Shown here: one piece after another, positions 51,506 to 61,074 of the stretch | Layout of the letters: each line of letters begins with the position of its first letter | Position numbering within the stretch: the first letter of the stretch is position 1 | From: Gracilaria vermiculophylla | Lineage: Eukaryota; Rhodophyta; Florideophyceae; Gracilariales; Gracilariaceae | DNA length: 64,000 bases | Direction: 5' to 3' | Assembly: GCA_019155205.2 (NCBI GenBank) | Contig: JAHNZQ020003149.1 | Span: 1,307,487 to 1,371,486, forward strand | Made by a program: the position numbers and the translations under genes | Notes under the pieces: generated by a model | The model's database searches: none | Told to the model about the DNA's origin: nothing | The model's input: only the letters and a program-made list of their open reading frames with translations

Positions 51506-52113
51506 GATGACGAGCGGGCGCGCTATGAAATGCCTTCACTGTACAGCACGAAACAGGCGTACGAGAAGCGACAGAATGCTATGAGAAGACGGCGACGGCT
51601 GGGAGTAGAATGGACACAAATCGTGAACAAAGAGGTGACGACCGATGCACCAAGTGCAACAGAGGAGCGCTATGGCTCCGGGCCAGCAGTGAAGAAAACT
51701 CGAAGAAGACGGACGCGGCTGGTAGCGGACGCAGAACAAATGACGTCGCGTACCGTCGTATCCTGCCTCAGTTGGATATCAAACACTGACCGCCGCGAGT
51801 GAGCCGGAGGCGGCCCCTGACAGCACAGCGCGCTGCTGAGCGCCATCGTCGTCCGCTTCGGCTGCGTCGCCTCACAGCGCGCACTGTTGTACAGCACAGC
51901 GCCTCACACGTGTTGTGCGTGTGCTGGACTGTTGCCCGAATGCTTTGGCGGATGGTGGGGGTGGTGTGGCACGGGAACCCGGAAACAGCTGCGCATTTCG
52001 CTCAATGCGGGTGTGTTTGAGGGGGCTGCTTGCTGCAGATAGACGTAATTGCCTCCGACGCAGATTTGCGTCGTGAAAGAGCTGGCCTCCGCACTCTCCG
52101 CGCTCCGTTAGCT
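51506..52113. other. GC-rich divergent promoter region, TM9 copy 3 / Nudix
   Basis: About 600 bases, CpG-rich; a 90-codon plus-strand frame at 51530 (arginine-rich, no domain) is probably compositional. Confidence 0.45.
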
Positions 52114-52721
52114 ATGGGTAAAAAGGTAAGTTTGACTTCTTTGCCGCGCTAAGCTGGTCGTTGACAGCATTCTTATTGTTTCAACGCTTTTTGTATCCAA
52201 CGCAACACCAGGCTGGTTGCATTCCGGTCCGCCGCAAGCCGGAGTCCAATGAGTGGGAGGTGATGCTTGTTCAATCGCGCTGGACCCCAGAAATCTGGCT
52301 TTTTCCAAAGGGGACGGTCGAGTCGTATGAGACTCAAAAGCAGGCAGCTGTGCGTGAAACGCGTGAAGAAGCTGGCGTCACAGGGAATGTCGGCCCAAAA
52401 CTGGGTGTGTGGCACATCAAGCGTGATTCGTCCAAGGTGAAGCACAAGATGTGGATTCTCTTCGTCACCACTCAATTCTCGAGTGACAACAAGCAATGGA
52501 AAGAGCGGAAGAAGAGGGCCAGAGGATGGTATTCTTTTGAAGAAGCCAAGCAACTTTTCAGTTCAGTTCCATCTTCCTTGCAGAGGCCAGAGCTGATGGA
52601 GATGCTTGTGAAGACCCAATCCGTGCTGAGCGATGTCGATTCCGGTGAAGCGCTAGTTCAGTCCTCTGACTCTGATGATCGAAACGATGAAGACACTGCT
52701 AATGGGAGCTTCGCCAGCTGA
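52114..52721 (+). CDS. Nudix hydrolase, diphosphoinositol-polyphosphate type, two exons
   Basis: The gene starts with a 12-nt coding exon (MGKK, 52114-52125), a GTAAGT...CAG intron of 86 nt (52126-52211), and a second exon 52212-52721, giving 173 residues. The splice restores the family start KKAGCIPVRR, which the unspliced frame lacks. The Nudix box is complete at residues 38-60: G38, E44, R52-E53, E56-E57, G59. The length and the region before and after the box (LVQSRWTPEIWLFPKG) resemble diphosphoinositol-polyphosphate phosphohydrolases, which remove a beta-phosphate from PP-inositols or act on diadenosine polyphosphates. The C-terminus is Ser/Asp-rich and disordered. Confidence 0.88.
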
Positions 52722-53663
52722 CCCCGGTTGGTGATGATGTCGCTTTTTCCCGTGCTCCTTCTCATAATCCCCCTTTTATCTTGATTCTTGCTGGTTTTAA
52801 GGATTGCCCAGTGGCTTCAAACTTTCGCCCACGTGTTGAGGTGCATTTCGTTTTGACCATCGACGTTTATGTCGCATTTATGGATCTCCCTCGCAAACAA
52901 AATTGTGACTTCTGCTCCCCTCTTTTATCACAGTAAACTGCAACGTGAGCAGATCATTTAACCTGGGCAAAGAATTCGCCCTACAGCTGCGCACATGGAA
53001 ATGGAATTACCGACTACCGCTTGTGATGGTATTTGAATAACATTAGCGTGTCCTTTTTCCCTGCTTTGTTTGCAATAGAATAGTAATCTAATTCGATACA
53101 TCGTAAATGACATCAAAACAACCGAGTCAACGAAGCCGATTGCTGTACGTTATTTTGAGGATAACAGAAGTACAGGGTCAGTCTGATGCTTTAGCTCTGT
53201 ATCCTCGCATTCCTGTTACTTTCCGCTCTTCACAGTATACATACACTATTTGAGGTCACGAACACGTATGCGCTTTCAACTTGATACATTACCTTATCTC
53301 TGTGACTTCAACAAAAATGCGCAGGGTATAGAGTACGAGAATCCATTTCGACTTGCGTGTTGAAGCCCTGCAGAACGTCGCATTTGCATCTCGGTCTACA
53401 TTACTGTAGAGTGTTCTAGAGTGGCAAAAATACTTTATGTACCATATCATTTGCCATACCATTCTCTAATTGGCCACGGCTTTTCTACACTTTCAGCTGA
53501 ACTTGATGGGGGACATTAATTTTTATAACGATGGGCTTCCCTTTCTCCTTGAGAAACGCCGGGGTCAGATCAGTTTATTTTGAGTCGGAGAAGCTCAGGG
53601 TACATACAACAGATCGTACGGTCTCAACCGCGTCGAATTCTCTTCACAAGCTCTCTTCCCGAA
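52722..53663. other. Intergenic between Nudix and redoxin genes
   Basis: About 940 bases with no gene. A plus-strand frame from 53531 is out of phase with the redoxin and not supported. Confidence 0.5.
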
Positions 53664-54318
53664 ATGGTTGTCACTCCTTCAACGATGCTTCCGCTGGGCA
53701 CCAAAGCTCCGGACTTTGCCCTTCTAGAACCATTGACTGGGAAAAAGCTGACCCTTTCTGACGTGAAGGGTGAAAAAGGTTTGCTTGTTGTCTTTATTTG
53801 TAATCATTGCCCATTCGTCATCCATCTGCAGGATGAGTTAACTGCGTTGGGTCGGGACTTCAGTGCAAAGGGTGTGGGAATGGTTGGTATCTCAAGTAAC
53901 GATGTTCAGAATTATCCAGCCGATGGGCCCGAGGAGATGGCCAAAAAGGCGTGTTCAACGTTTAACACTTTTCCATATCTTTTTGATGAAACCCAAGAAG
54001 TCGCCAAGGCGTACAGCGCTGCGTGCACTCCGGACTTTTTCCTCTTCGACAAAAATTTAGGTCTCGTATACAGGTACGTTTATCCCTCTTATCCCACACC
54101 CCATCCTCACTTTCTTGCTGACAAAATGATCTTTATCCTGCAGAGGCCAGATGGATGACTCCAGACCAGGCAATGGAAAACCAGTGAATGGGAAAGATAT
54201 TCGCGACGCACTGGATCTCATGATCGAGGACAAACCGATATCTGAGAAAGGCATGATGCCGTCCATTGGATGCAACATCAAGTGGATCAAGGGGAACGAA
54301 CCCGACTACTTCGGTTGA
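53664..54318 (+). CDS. Thioredoxin-fold redoxin (AhpC/TSA-like), two exons
   Basis: Exon 1 (53664-54073) and exon 2 (54144-54318) join across a 70-nt GTACGT...CAG intron to give 194 residues. Without splicing the conserved C-terminus is lost. The protein begins MVVTPSTMLPLGTKAPDFAL, a typical AhpC/TSA start. The active site is FICNHCPFVIHLQDEL with a CNHC pair. Further signatures are GVGMVGISSNDVQNYP and DGPEEM, and, across the splice, RGQMDDSRPGNGKPVNGKDIRDAL and PSIGCNIKWIKGNEPDYF. This subfamily is widespread in bacteria, cyanobacteria and plastid-bearing eukaryotes. A thiol peroxidase or disulfide reductase role is likely. No clear targeting signal; the frame is open upstream from a TTG only. 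Confidence 0.88.
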
Positions 54319-54442
54319 GGATAGTCTCAGGGCTTCAGACGTAAACTATCTTAGAGTGCAACATAAAGTACATGAAACGAATCCCCGATGTATTCACCCC
54401 ACTGCGATTTCTATATATAGCAAAAGACCGTCCAATACTCAC

Positions 54443-57400
54443 TCACCTTCGACCTGCATTACCTATATTTTCACTCTTCATTGAATTCGAGACTTTCATA
54501 AATTGTTCATACAGATCATTAGGTTGCGTCGCACCGACATAGCCTTGAGTTTGTCCGCCCCATCCCATACCCGGTCTTTGTTGTAACCCAGCCACAGGAG
54601 GAGGAGGCTGTTGAAATGTATTGGTAGGTGGGTAAGAACAAATTGCGCCGCTATACTGACTAGATTGAGGTGCAACACCATGGGCACCCGGTGTCACTGC
54701 ACCGTAAAAATTTCCGGGCGGTGGACCAGGAGCAGAATACGATAACGGTCCGCTCTGCAATTCATTTGCGGTTGGATACCCTGGAGGCATCTGATATTGA
54801 GTTGGGTTGTGTCTTTGGTACCCAGTGTATGCACGTTGCCCGGCAGAAGAATCATAATGTGGTAGGCCGCCCGACACTGTCGGCGGTCTTTCATACTGAT
54901 TTGAAGTAACTAATTGATTCGCAAACTTCTTTGGCATGCTCGGACTTCCGCTGTAGTATGAACTATGAAACGGTTGTTGTGAAACACTAGTGTCTGCATG
55001 ACCGATAGCGTACTGCTGCGGGCCATAAGCTTTCCCATAGCTAGGAACACTTGACTGCTGTCCTTGAACATTGGGTATTTGATTACGTGGTAATGGGCGT
55101 TGTCCTGAAATCGGCAAGAACCCATTGCTGGCTTGGTAAACATGGGGATGTTGAGGTTGGGCACCGTTGTAAATATTTGGGATTGATGACGTCCTGGGAT
55201 TCTGAGCCATCCCAACTTGTTCACCGGCGTAGTATGGCATGGTTGCAACATTTGCCCCATGAACTGGACTAATCTGTTGCCCCATTTCGGGGTTCTGACC
55301 ATAAACGGGGTTTCCTGATGGTGCGAATTTCAACTCCTGGGGGAACTGGTCTTGTTGAGGAGGCGGAGGACGCAGTTGAACTGTTTGATACTCTGTGCTG
55401 AGGCCTGACGATTGGACAACAGAAGGGCCTCCCTGGTATCCATTCTGCACATTATACTGCGGCCCATTGCCGGCAGAACTTTCAGGTTGCTGTGGCTTCA
55501 TATCAAGGAGAGGCTGACTGTATTGGGGAGGTCGTAGTTGAGGGGTTTGATAATCTGCTACAGGCCTCGCTTCGCTTGATTGCCCGACAGAAGGCTCTCC
55601 CTGACCTCCATACTGCAGACCATGTAGTGAGCCCTCTGGTCTATAAAGCTTCGAACCATGTGGGGTTTGACTTTGCTGTGAAGGCTGCAACTGCGGGGTT
55701 TGGTATCCTGGATTATAGCCTTCGCCGCTTAATAAATTTCCGTGGCTTCCGTGCTGCGGAATGTACTGCGATCCATCGTAAATGGAAGGCTGACCGTACA
55801 CTGGTTTTTGTTGAGGTCTTATGTCTGGACGGAAGTGAGATACATCCGAAGCCTTGTATTGAGGAATGTCTGTAGCTTGAAAAGAACTAGTGGGTACACT
55901 GCATATAGGAACAGTGGCAGTTTGATTATACAATGATGATGACGAAACTCCTGTATCTAAAGTTGAAGATGGTGGACCGGGAATTTCTGGAGGACTGGAT
56001 AGAGGGTGTGGAATGTTGGGTGTTTGGAAGCGGTTGTTGTACATATCATCATACGAAGTTTGAGCATTTGACGAGGATGAGTATTGTCTTGCCGGACGAC
56101 CGTTAATCCGCCAATCCTCGGAGACTGTTTTGGTATGTTGGGGCTGTGGTCTATAACTGCCACTTGAAGAGTGTTGAGGTTGCATGTATCCTGCATGCAT
56201 GGGCAGAGAAGTGGTCTGGGAATCGGAAGTTACAAGTGGATGTTGATATGATGCATCCGTACCCGCTGGTTCGCCCATAGAGGCATACTGTCCGAAATTG
56301 TACAATTCCGACGGGGGTGCACTGTATGAGCTTTGCTCGACATTTTCCCCCTGTACTCTGGAGAGTTTCTGCGTTGAGGGTGAATCTGTTGCATAGACTT
56401 GTTCTTGATATGCGTAAGGGCTCGTCTGCGCTTGATTGGAGTAGGATGCTGATGAATGTGGAGGATGGTGCCCCGGTAACGCCATAGATGTGGCTTCCGT
56501 ATCGGCAATTGCCGGATTCGGAGAGTGGGCGTGAATGAACGGCTTACTGGTTGACATGTCAGATTTCGGAACGTAAGCAAGTGGTCGCTTTGAGTTGGGA
56601 AAGGGTGGCGTCGTGTGTTTCACTGGCTCCGAGATGTGCTGTTCCTTCACTCCAAACGTTTCCCCATTATATTTGCTTTCCTTGGGTGGCGGATACAAAC
56701 CGTTTCCTGCGGAAGGACGTGGGATAGACGTGGGGCTTTGAACTGCAGGTAAAGGAGCCCCAGGTGCTTGAAATTCGGACTTCATAGTGGTCTTTGACGG
56801 GTTTGGTCGGGATGGATATCCCGGAGGTCCAGGGTTATCAATATTAGACTCATATTGACTGTAAACCTCCGGGCTTTGTCCATGAATCCTCTGTGAAAAT
56901 GAATTAGCCGCGTTCCCGTAGGGATCTTCCGAGTAAGATGCTACAGAAGGTATCTTTGGTAGTGATCCTGAGCTCAAACTATTAGTCGAATCGGTTGGAG
57001 GAGCTGGCGGTGGGTAAGAGGGAGCTCCGGTTTCAGAGGGAGATGAGGTATGCAGTCCAAGTTGAGAGAATTGTTGTTCGAGCGAATCCGACTCTAAGTT
57101 GGAGAGGCGACCTCCTTTGGAATACGGAATCGGTTGTTCGGCATATGCAGGTGGTTTTCCACTAGAATACAGTGGAGGAGGATGAGTCAAGGTTTGTGAC
57201 GGGTTAGAACTAGGTCCGACAGACGCAAGCAAACCACTTGGAGTGGCGACCTCTGGAGTGTAATACTGAGAAGATGGGATGACATGAGGGTACTTTGGAT
57301 CGATCGAAAGGTTGGAATACGATGATGCTGAGCTCGAAGGATCCTGGAACTCTAACCCAGATGGCTGGTTTGCAGAATACGCTTGTGAGAACTTGGGTGG

Positions 57401-57811
57401 TGGCAGATATAGTCCCGGAGTTTGGTTGCTTGGGTATGGATAATTTTTGTCAGGAGGAAGTACTTGTGCTGAGCTTGATGAAGGAACGTGCCAGGACCGT
57501 CTGTTTGATGATCCTGGAGTCGAGTTTTCCTCCAGCCCACTGCTCAAAGGATAAAATATGGTCCTGGATGTGGACTGTTCGAGATTTTGCTGGCTCGCCG
57601 TGGGTGCAGTCCTAGTTGAACCATCGGGTTCTGCATTCCGAGATGAGTCGGGAACTTTTTGTATTTCTGCTTCTGGTGAAGTACGCAAGTGATTCTTCGA
57701 TTTCAAATCCATAGCGGGAGGAGAATCCTGGTCTCCCCGAGTTTGTGAAACGGGAGAGGGAGGTATTTCCACCACATGATCCTCTTCGCCATTTGGACTG
57801 TTCCCAGTCAT
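54443..57811 (-). CDS. Large Pro/Gln/Ser/Tyr-rich prion-like protein
   Basis: This 1122-residue frame, open without interruption, starts at an ATG (MTGNSPNGEEDHVVE). Nearly the whole length is low-complexity sequence of P, Q, S, Y and G, of the kind found in prion-like proteins and in scaffolds of RNA granules or COPII/transcription complexes. Around residues 699-845 an imperfect repeat of about 53 residues occurs three times, each starting YQTPQL or YQTVQL and, in the first two, ending GEPSVGQSS-like. The only ordered-looking part is the C-terminus, NDLYEQFMKVSNSMKSE, a short amphipathic helix that may be a binding motif. No family recognised. Convergent with the redoxin gene, 124 bases apart. 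Confidence 0.75.
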   Translation of the reverse strand: MTGNSPNGEEDHVVEIPPSPVSQTRGDQDSPPAMDLKSKNHLRTSPEAEIQKVPDSSRNAEPDGSTRTAPTASQQNLEQSTSRTIFYPLSSGLEENSTPGSSNRRSWHVPSSSSAQVLPPDKNYPYPSNQTPGLYLPPPKFSQAYSANQPSGLEFQDPSSSASSYSNLSIDPKYPHVIPSSQYYTPEVATPSGLLASVGPSSNPSQTLTHPPPLYSSGKPPAYAEQPIPYSKGGRLSNLESDSLEQQFSQLGLHTSSPSETGAPSYPPPAPPTDSTNSLSSGSLPKIPSVASYSEDPYGNAANSFSQRIHGQSPEVYSQYESNIDNPGPPGYPSRPNPSKTTMKSEFQAPGAPLPAVQSPTSIPRPSAGNGLYPPPKESKYNGETFGVKEQHISEPVKHTTPPFPNSKRPLAYVPKSDMSTSKPFIHAHSPNPAIADTEATSMALPGHHPPHSSASYSNQAQTSPYAYQEQVYATDSPSTQKLSRVQGENVEQSSYSAPPSELYNFGQYASMGEPAGTDASYQHPLVTSDSQTTSLPMHAGYMQPQHSSSGSYRPQPQHTKTVSEDWRINGRPARQYSSSSNAQTSYDDMYNNRFQTPNIPHPLSSPPEIPGPPSSTLDTGVSSSSLYNQTATVPICSVPTSSFQATDIPQYKASDVSHFRPDIRPQQKPVYGQPSIYDGSQYIPQHGSHGNLLSGEGYNPGYQTPQLQPSQQSQTPHGSKLYRPEGSLHGLQYGGQGEPSVGQSSEARPVADYQTPQLRPPQYSQPLLDMKPQQPESSAGNGPQYNVQNGYQGGPSVVQSSGLSTEYQTVQLRPPPPQQDQFPQELKFAPSGNPVYGQNPEMGQQISPVHGANVATMPYYAGEQVGMAQNPRTSSIPNIYNGAQPQHPHVYQASNGFLPISGQRPLPRNQIPNVQGQQSSVPSYGKAYGPQQYAIGHADTSVSQQPFHSSYYSGSPSMPKKFANQLVTSNQYERPPTVSGGLPHYDSSAGQRAYTGYQRHNPTQYQMPPGYPTANELQSGPLSYSAPGPPPGNFYGAVTPGAHGVAPQSSQYSGAICSYPPTNTFQQPPPPVAGLQQRPGMGWGGQTQGYVGATQPNDLYEQFMKVSNSMKSENIGNAGRR

Positions 57812-58482
57812 TGTTCGGAGCGCGTGAGAAGCTCAAATTTCCGACCGTAGACGCTTGGTTTGACGGCCCCAACACTTGTGGAGTGAGCGCGACTCTGCTG
57901 CGCAGGAGATGTAGAGAATTAGCTGCGTGTGATGTCGTACAGGCCACCTCTATTCGACGAAGATCCAAGGCACGTCGTTTGTAAAGTTGCAGATTACAGG
58001 GGTGGAGGAAACGTTTGTGGCCCACTCTGCATTGGCAAGTAGTAAGTGTCAAAATAAAATCCAGCAATGATATATTTCTGTAATTTTCTTTCAAAGGTAC
58101 TGTAGGTTGCTCCCACATCTGCGAGCTAGCCATCCTTCCACTACTGTAACCGCGACGCTTTTGCATCGCTATCTGATCAAACAGGCCCCCGTTACCTTCC
58201 TTTCCAGCAATTTTGTGTATTGTCCGCATTCAGCGGGTGCTTCCTGCTCCCATTCGGACTCAACATTCCGCGCCACCGTCTCAGTAAAGATTCTTGTTCG
58301 CCCAGAAAAATCTCAACGGCGGGGCAAGTTCACATATAACAAGAACGTTTACTTCAAGCACGCCTCCCGAAACTCGGGAGGCAAATTTGTATGAGACATA
58401 CTGACAAGTACAACTAGTACTTAATTAGCGGCAGTCCAAAAGCATCATACGCTTGACAAGACTCCTCAACATATAAAGTCTT
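57812..58482. other. Intergenic between prion-like and Argonaute genes
   Basis: Contains the prion-like gene's promoter side and the Argonaute 3' region, including a hairpin at 58362-58382 listed separately. Confidence 0.5.
58362..58382. other. 9-bp perfect hairpin downstream of Argonaute
   Basis: Arms 58362-58370 and 58374-58382 pair perfectly around an AAC loop, GC-rich. It lies about 100 bases after the Argonaute stop (minus strand) and would be in its 3' UTR if the transcript is long enough; the other strand could equally use it. Confidence 0.6.
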
Positions 58483-61074
58483 CTATATGAAATACAAGTG
58501 AGGTTTCAGCAGAGGGTGTACAGTCGGTACTGCTGGAATATGAGAACCACTAGAGGCTTGTGAACAAGTATCAGACATATCATCCCCCATATACGCTCGA
58601 CCACGGAAAGCCAAGAGATGCGCGTAGTATGCGCTGTGCACCATTGACACAGGGCGGTTGCACCTCGCGAAAGAGTGAGTTAGGCGATAGATGTACCCGT
58701 ATAAAGCATCTGGTGCTATCTTGTTCTCATCAATAAGCACCGTGTACTTGGATGGTTTGTTTGTGCCCTGAATTCCTGCATGGGAGTTCAAATAAAAGTC
58801 GTAGTAATCATCGCTTGTTATACCCGTGTCGACAACAGTCCCAGGCACAATATTTCCAGACCTCCCGTCGGAACCATTATTCCCCATGGGAAAGAACCGA
58901 GTATGATGGCGCTTTGTCACTATGATGTACGTGATGCTTGGCCGCAGACCTTCGCCAATTTGTATACATGCTTCGCGAATTGAACTTAGTTCACTTTGCA
59001 TTACTTCCTCGAATTGTCCTTCAGACACACCATCGCGAAACATTATAATCTTTCTAGCATGAAACTTCTTCCCAAAAAAATTGAACCACGCTCGATAGAC
59101 TTCCTTGAACATTTCCCCAATTTCTGTAATCATTTCCTTCCGACCTGTTTGTGTCCGGAGCGATGAGGAGAATTGCGAAGAGTTGCGATCTCGGGAGCCA
59201 ACTAGCGCAGCAATGCTCGGCCCTTTCCCTCCAGGCATGGGATGAGTAACATCAGCTCCCAAGATAATATGTGGCACATTGAGGAACTCCACATCCCGCA
59301 CGCCAGAACCGCTCTGACTGCTGTATGTTCCCACAAAGCCATTCTGTCCTCCAAGTTTTGCGTTAATCTTGAGAACAACATTGTCGCAATACATTTCCCG
59401 ACCTCTTGCTCTATTCCCACAGTGTTTCGCTAAACAAACTTGAGTGACAATGCCGAGGCTGAGATCTCCTTCCCTCTTTATAAGATTGTAAATCCTGGAG
59501 TCCTGTCTTTCCTTTATGATGATGAGAAGTTGAAGGCATGGGGTTCGCATCTTCAGGGTCTTGTCTCCCTTGAATTCAGTAGAAATGCGCTGCATCTCAC
59601 GATCTATGTTCCTTTCATCACACGAGTAAACCTTGGGACGCGGCATATGAAGTGTTATCCCAGCTCTTTGCATTGCTTTCGTGAGGTCAAATATGTACTT
59701 CTCGACTTCTTCTCGGCTTACACGAGACATGTTGCAAACAGCCCATGAGAAAATATGTGCGGCCTTGCAAACACCATTTTTCGCTCTCCATTGCCCGTTC
59801 ATAGGACGAACCGTTCCTTGAGCATAATGAATGGTGGGCGGGGGCAGAATGCGAGCATTAACCTTGACAAGATTAGGCTCAACTTTGATGCGGAAGTCCT
59901 TGCATATCTTGTGGTCATGGTACCTCAATTGTTGGATCTTCCTCGTCGCATTCCCCCTCTTCACGTGGGGTTTAGTGCTTGCAGTCCTCACCATTGTCTG
60001 GATTTCGTCCGGTGAAAGTAGCCCCGCCACGCGTTGGTTAGGAACAACAGTGAGAAACTCGATCGGTAAATATGTATCCTTCTTAGGATGTGTTTTGACG
60101 CATGGGGCATCGCCCCTCCTCACCCTCATATTATAAGTCAGCGTAAAGTACTCGCTGATCGATACTCTTCGGCCATCACACTCGAAAGAGATTTGATCAG
60201 CCCCTCGGTTCGAGAATCCGAAGACTCGGTACACAATCCCAGTGTGAGAAGCCTTGACCTTGAGAGCCCTTAGCTTGTGGCCTATTTCCTTTAATGCTCG
60301 TGAATCGCGACACTGCATCTCTCGGCCGTCATTGGCATCACGGATAAGGTCCGCGAGAGGTCTTCTGCCCTGATTCCAAAAGGCCGTGCATGACTCATCC
60401 ATGTTGACCAATAAACCTAAGTTGCACAAGCGTACGCTTTGGTAGAACCCAGTCCAAGCACTGGTCGTGATGTTGCGTCTACCGAGTCTTACTGCACCAT
60501 CTGAACTGTAGAAAGAACGTCCAACCTGCACATGGCCTACAGCGGCAACATGTGCCAGCACAACATCCAGACAAACGATGAACTCCGATGTAGCGGTTGT
60601 CTCCACCGCTCCCGAGAAGAGATCGTGGTACTTGAGGTACTTTGCGTGGTTCAACACGATCTCAACGTCCTCAGGCGTGTCGGTTTTGGAAGGTTTTTCC
60701 CCCTCCCTGTTAACTTGAAGGCGAAACCGAGTTCCCAGGGCGTTGCGGTTGATCTCAGTGGGTGCATACGCCACAGATCGACCATTGTACGCAATGACAC
60801 ATCCGAACTGCTTGCCATACTGCTGCAGCAGAAGTTGAAAACAGTTTCGATTGAATGAGATGAGTTCCGTGGCACTGACTTCCTTCTGAACGGTGCTGCC
60901 CTTCACTCTTTTGTTCCGGAAGAGTTGAACGGCATACTGAGAGGCCACAAGCTGCTGGGGAATAGCCAAACGGGCGAAGTTAGCCTCGATGTTGACCGCG
61001 GTGCCCACTGTACCGTACCCAGGTCTACGCATGGGTTTGTCATTGAAGACCATTTTCTTGACAGGCGCGCTCAT
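58483..61074 (-). CDS. AGO: Argonaute (AGO-clade), catalytic residues present
   Basis: Argonaute binds small RNAs and cleaves or silences matching transcripts. The 863-residue product has the full order N, PAZ, MID, PIWI. The MID domain carries the 5'-phosphate pocket pattern (Tyr and Lys in RIYNLIKREG, Gln in IVTQVCL, Lys in AKHC). The PIWI tetrad appears complete: Asp in ILGADVTHP (near residue 604), Glu in GRKEMITEIGE (near 645), Asp in IMFRDGVSEG (near 679) and His in AYYAHLLAFRGR (near 818), so slicer activity is plausible. NSHAGIQGTNKPSKYTVLID is also typical. The start is an ATG. No intron. A TATTTAAAG lies about 95 bases upstream of the start. Confidence 0.96.
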   Translation of the reverse strand: MSAPVKKMVFNDKPMRRPGYGTVGTAVNIEANFARLAIPQQLVASQYAVQLFRNKRVKGSTVQKEVSATELISFNRNCFQLLLQQYGKQFGCVIAYNGRSVAYAPTEINRNALGTRFRLQVNREGEKPSKTDTPEDVEIVLNHAKYLKYHDLFSGAVETTATSEFIVCLDVVLAHVAAVGHVQVGRSFYSSDGAVRLGRRNITTSAWTGFYQSVRLCNLGLLVNMDESCTAFWNQGRRPLADLIRDANDGREMQCRDSRALKEIGHKLRALKVKASHTGIVYRVFGFSNRGADQISFECDGRRVSISEYFTLTYNMRVRRGDAPCVKTHPKKDTYLPIEFLTVVPNQRVAGLLSPDEIQTMVRTASTKPHVKRGNATRKIQQLRYHDHKICKDFRIKVEPNLVKVNARILPPPTIHYAQGTVRPMNGQWRAKNGVCKAAHIFSWAVCNMSRVSREEVEKYIFDLTKAMQRAGITLHMPRPKVYSCDERNIDREMQRISTEFKGDKTLKMRTPCLQLLIIIKERQDSRIYNLIKREGDLSLGIVTQVCLAKHCGNRARGREMYCDNVVLKINAKLGGQNGFVGTYSSQSGSGVRDVEFLNVPHIILGADVTHPMPGGKGPSIAALVGSRDRNSSQFSSSLRTQTGRKEMITEIGEMFKEVYRAWFNFFGKKFHARKIIMFRDGVSEGQFEEVMQSELSSIREACIQIGEGLRPSITYIIVTKRHHTRFFPMGNNGSDGRSGNIVPGTVVDTGITSDDYYDFYLNSHAGIQGTNKPSKYTVLIDENKIAPDALYGYIYRLTHSFARCNRPVSMVHSAYYAHLLAFRGRAYMGDDMSDTCSQASSGSHIPAVPTVHPLLKPHLYFI

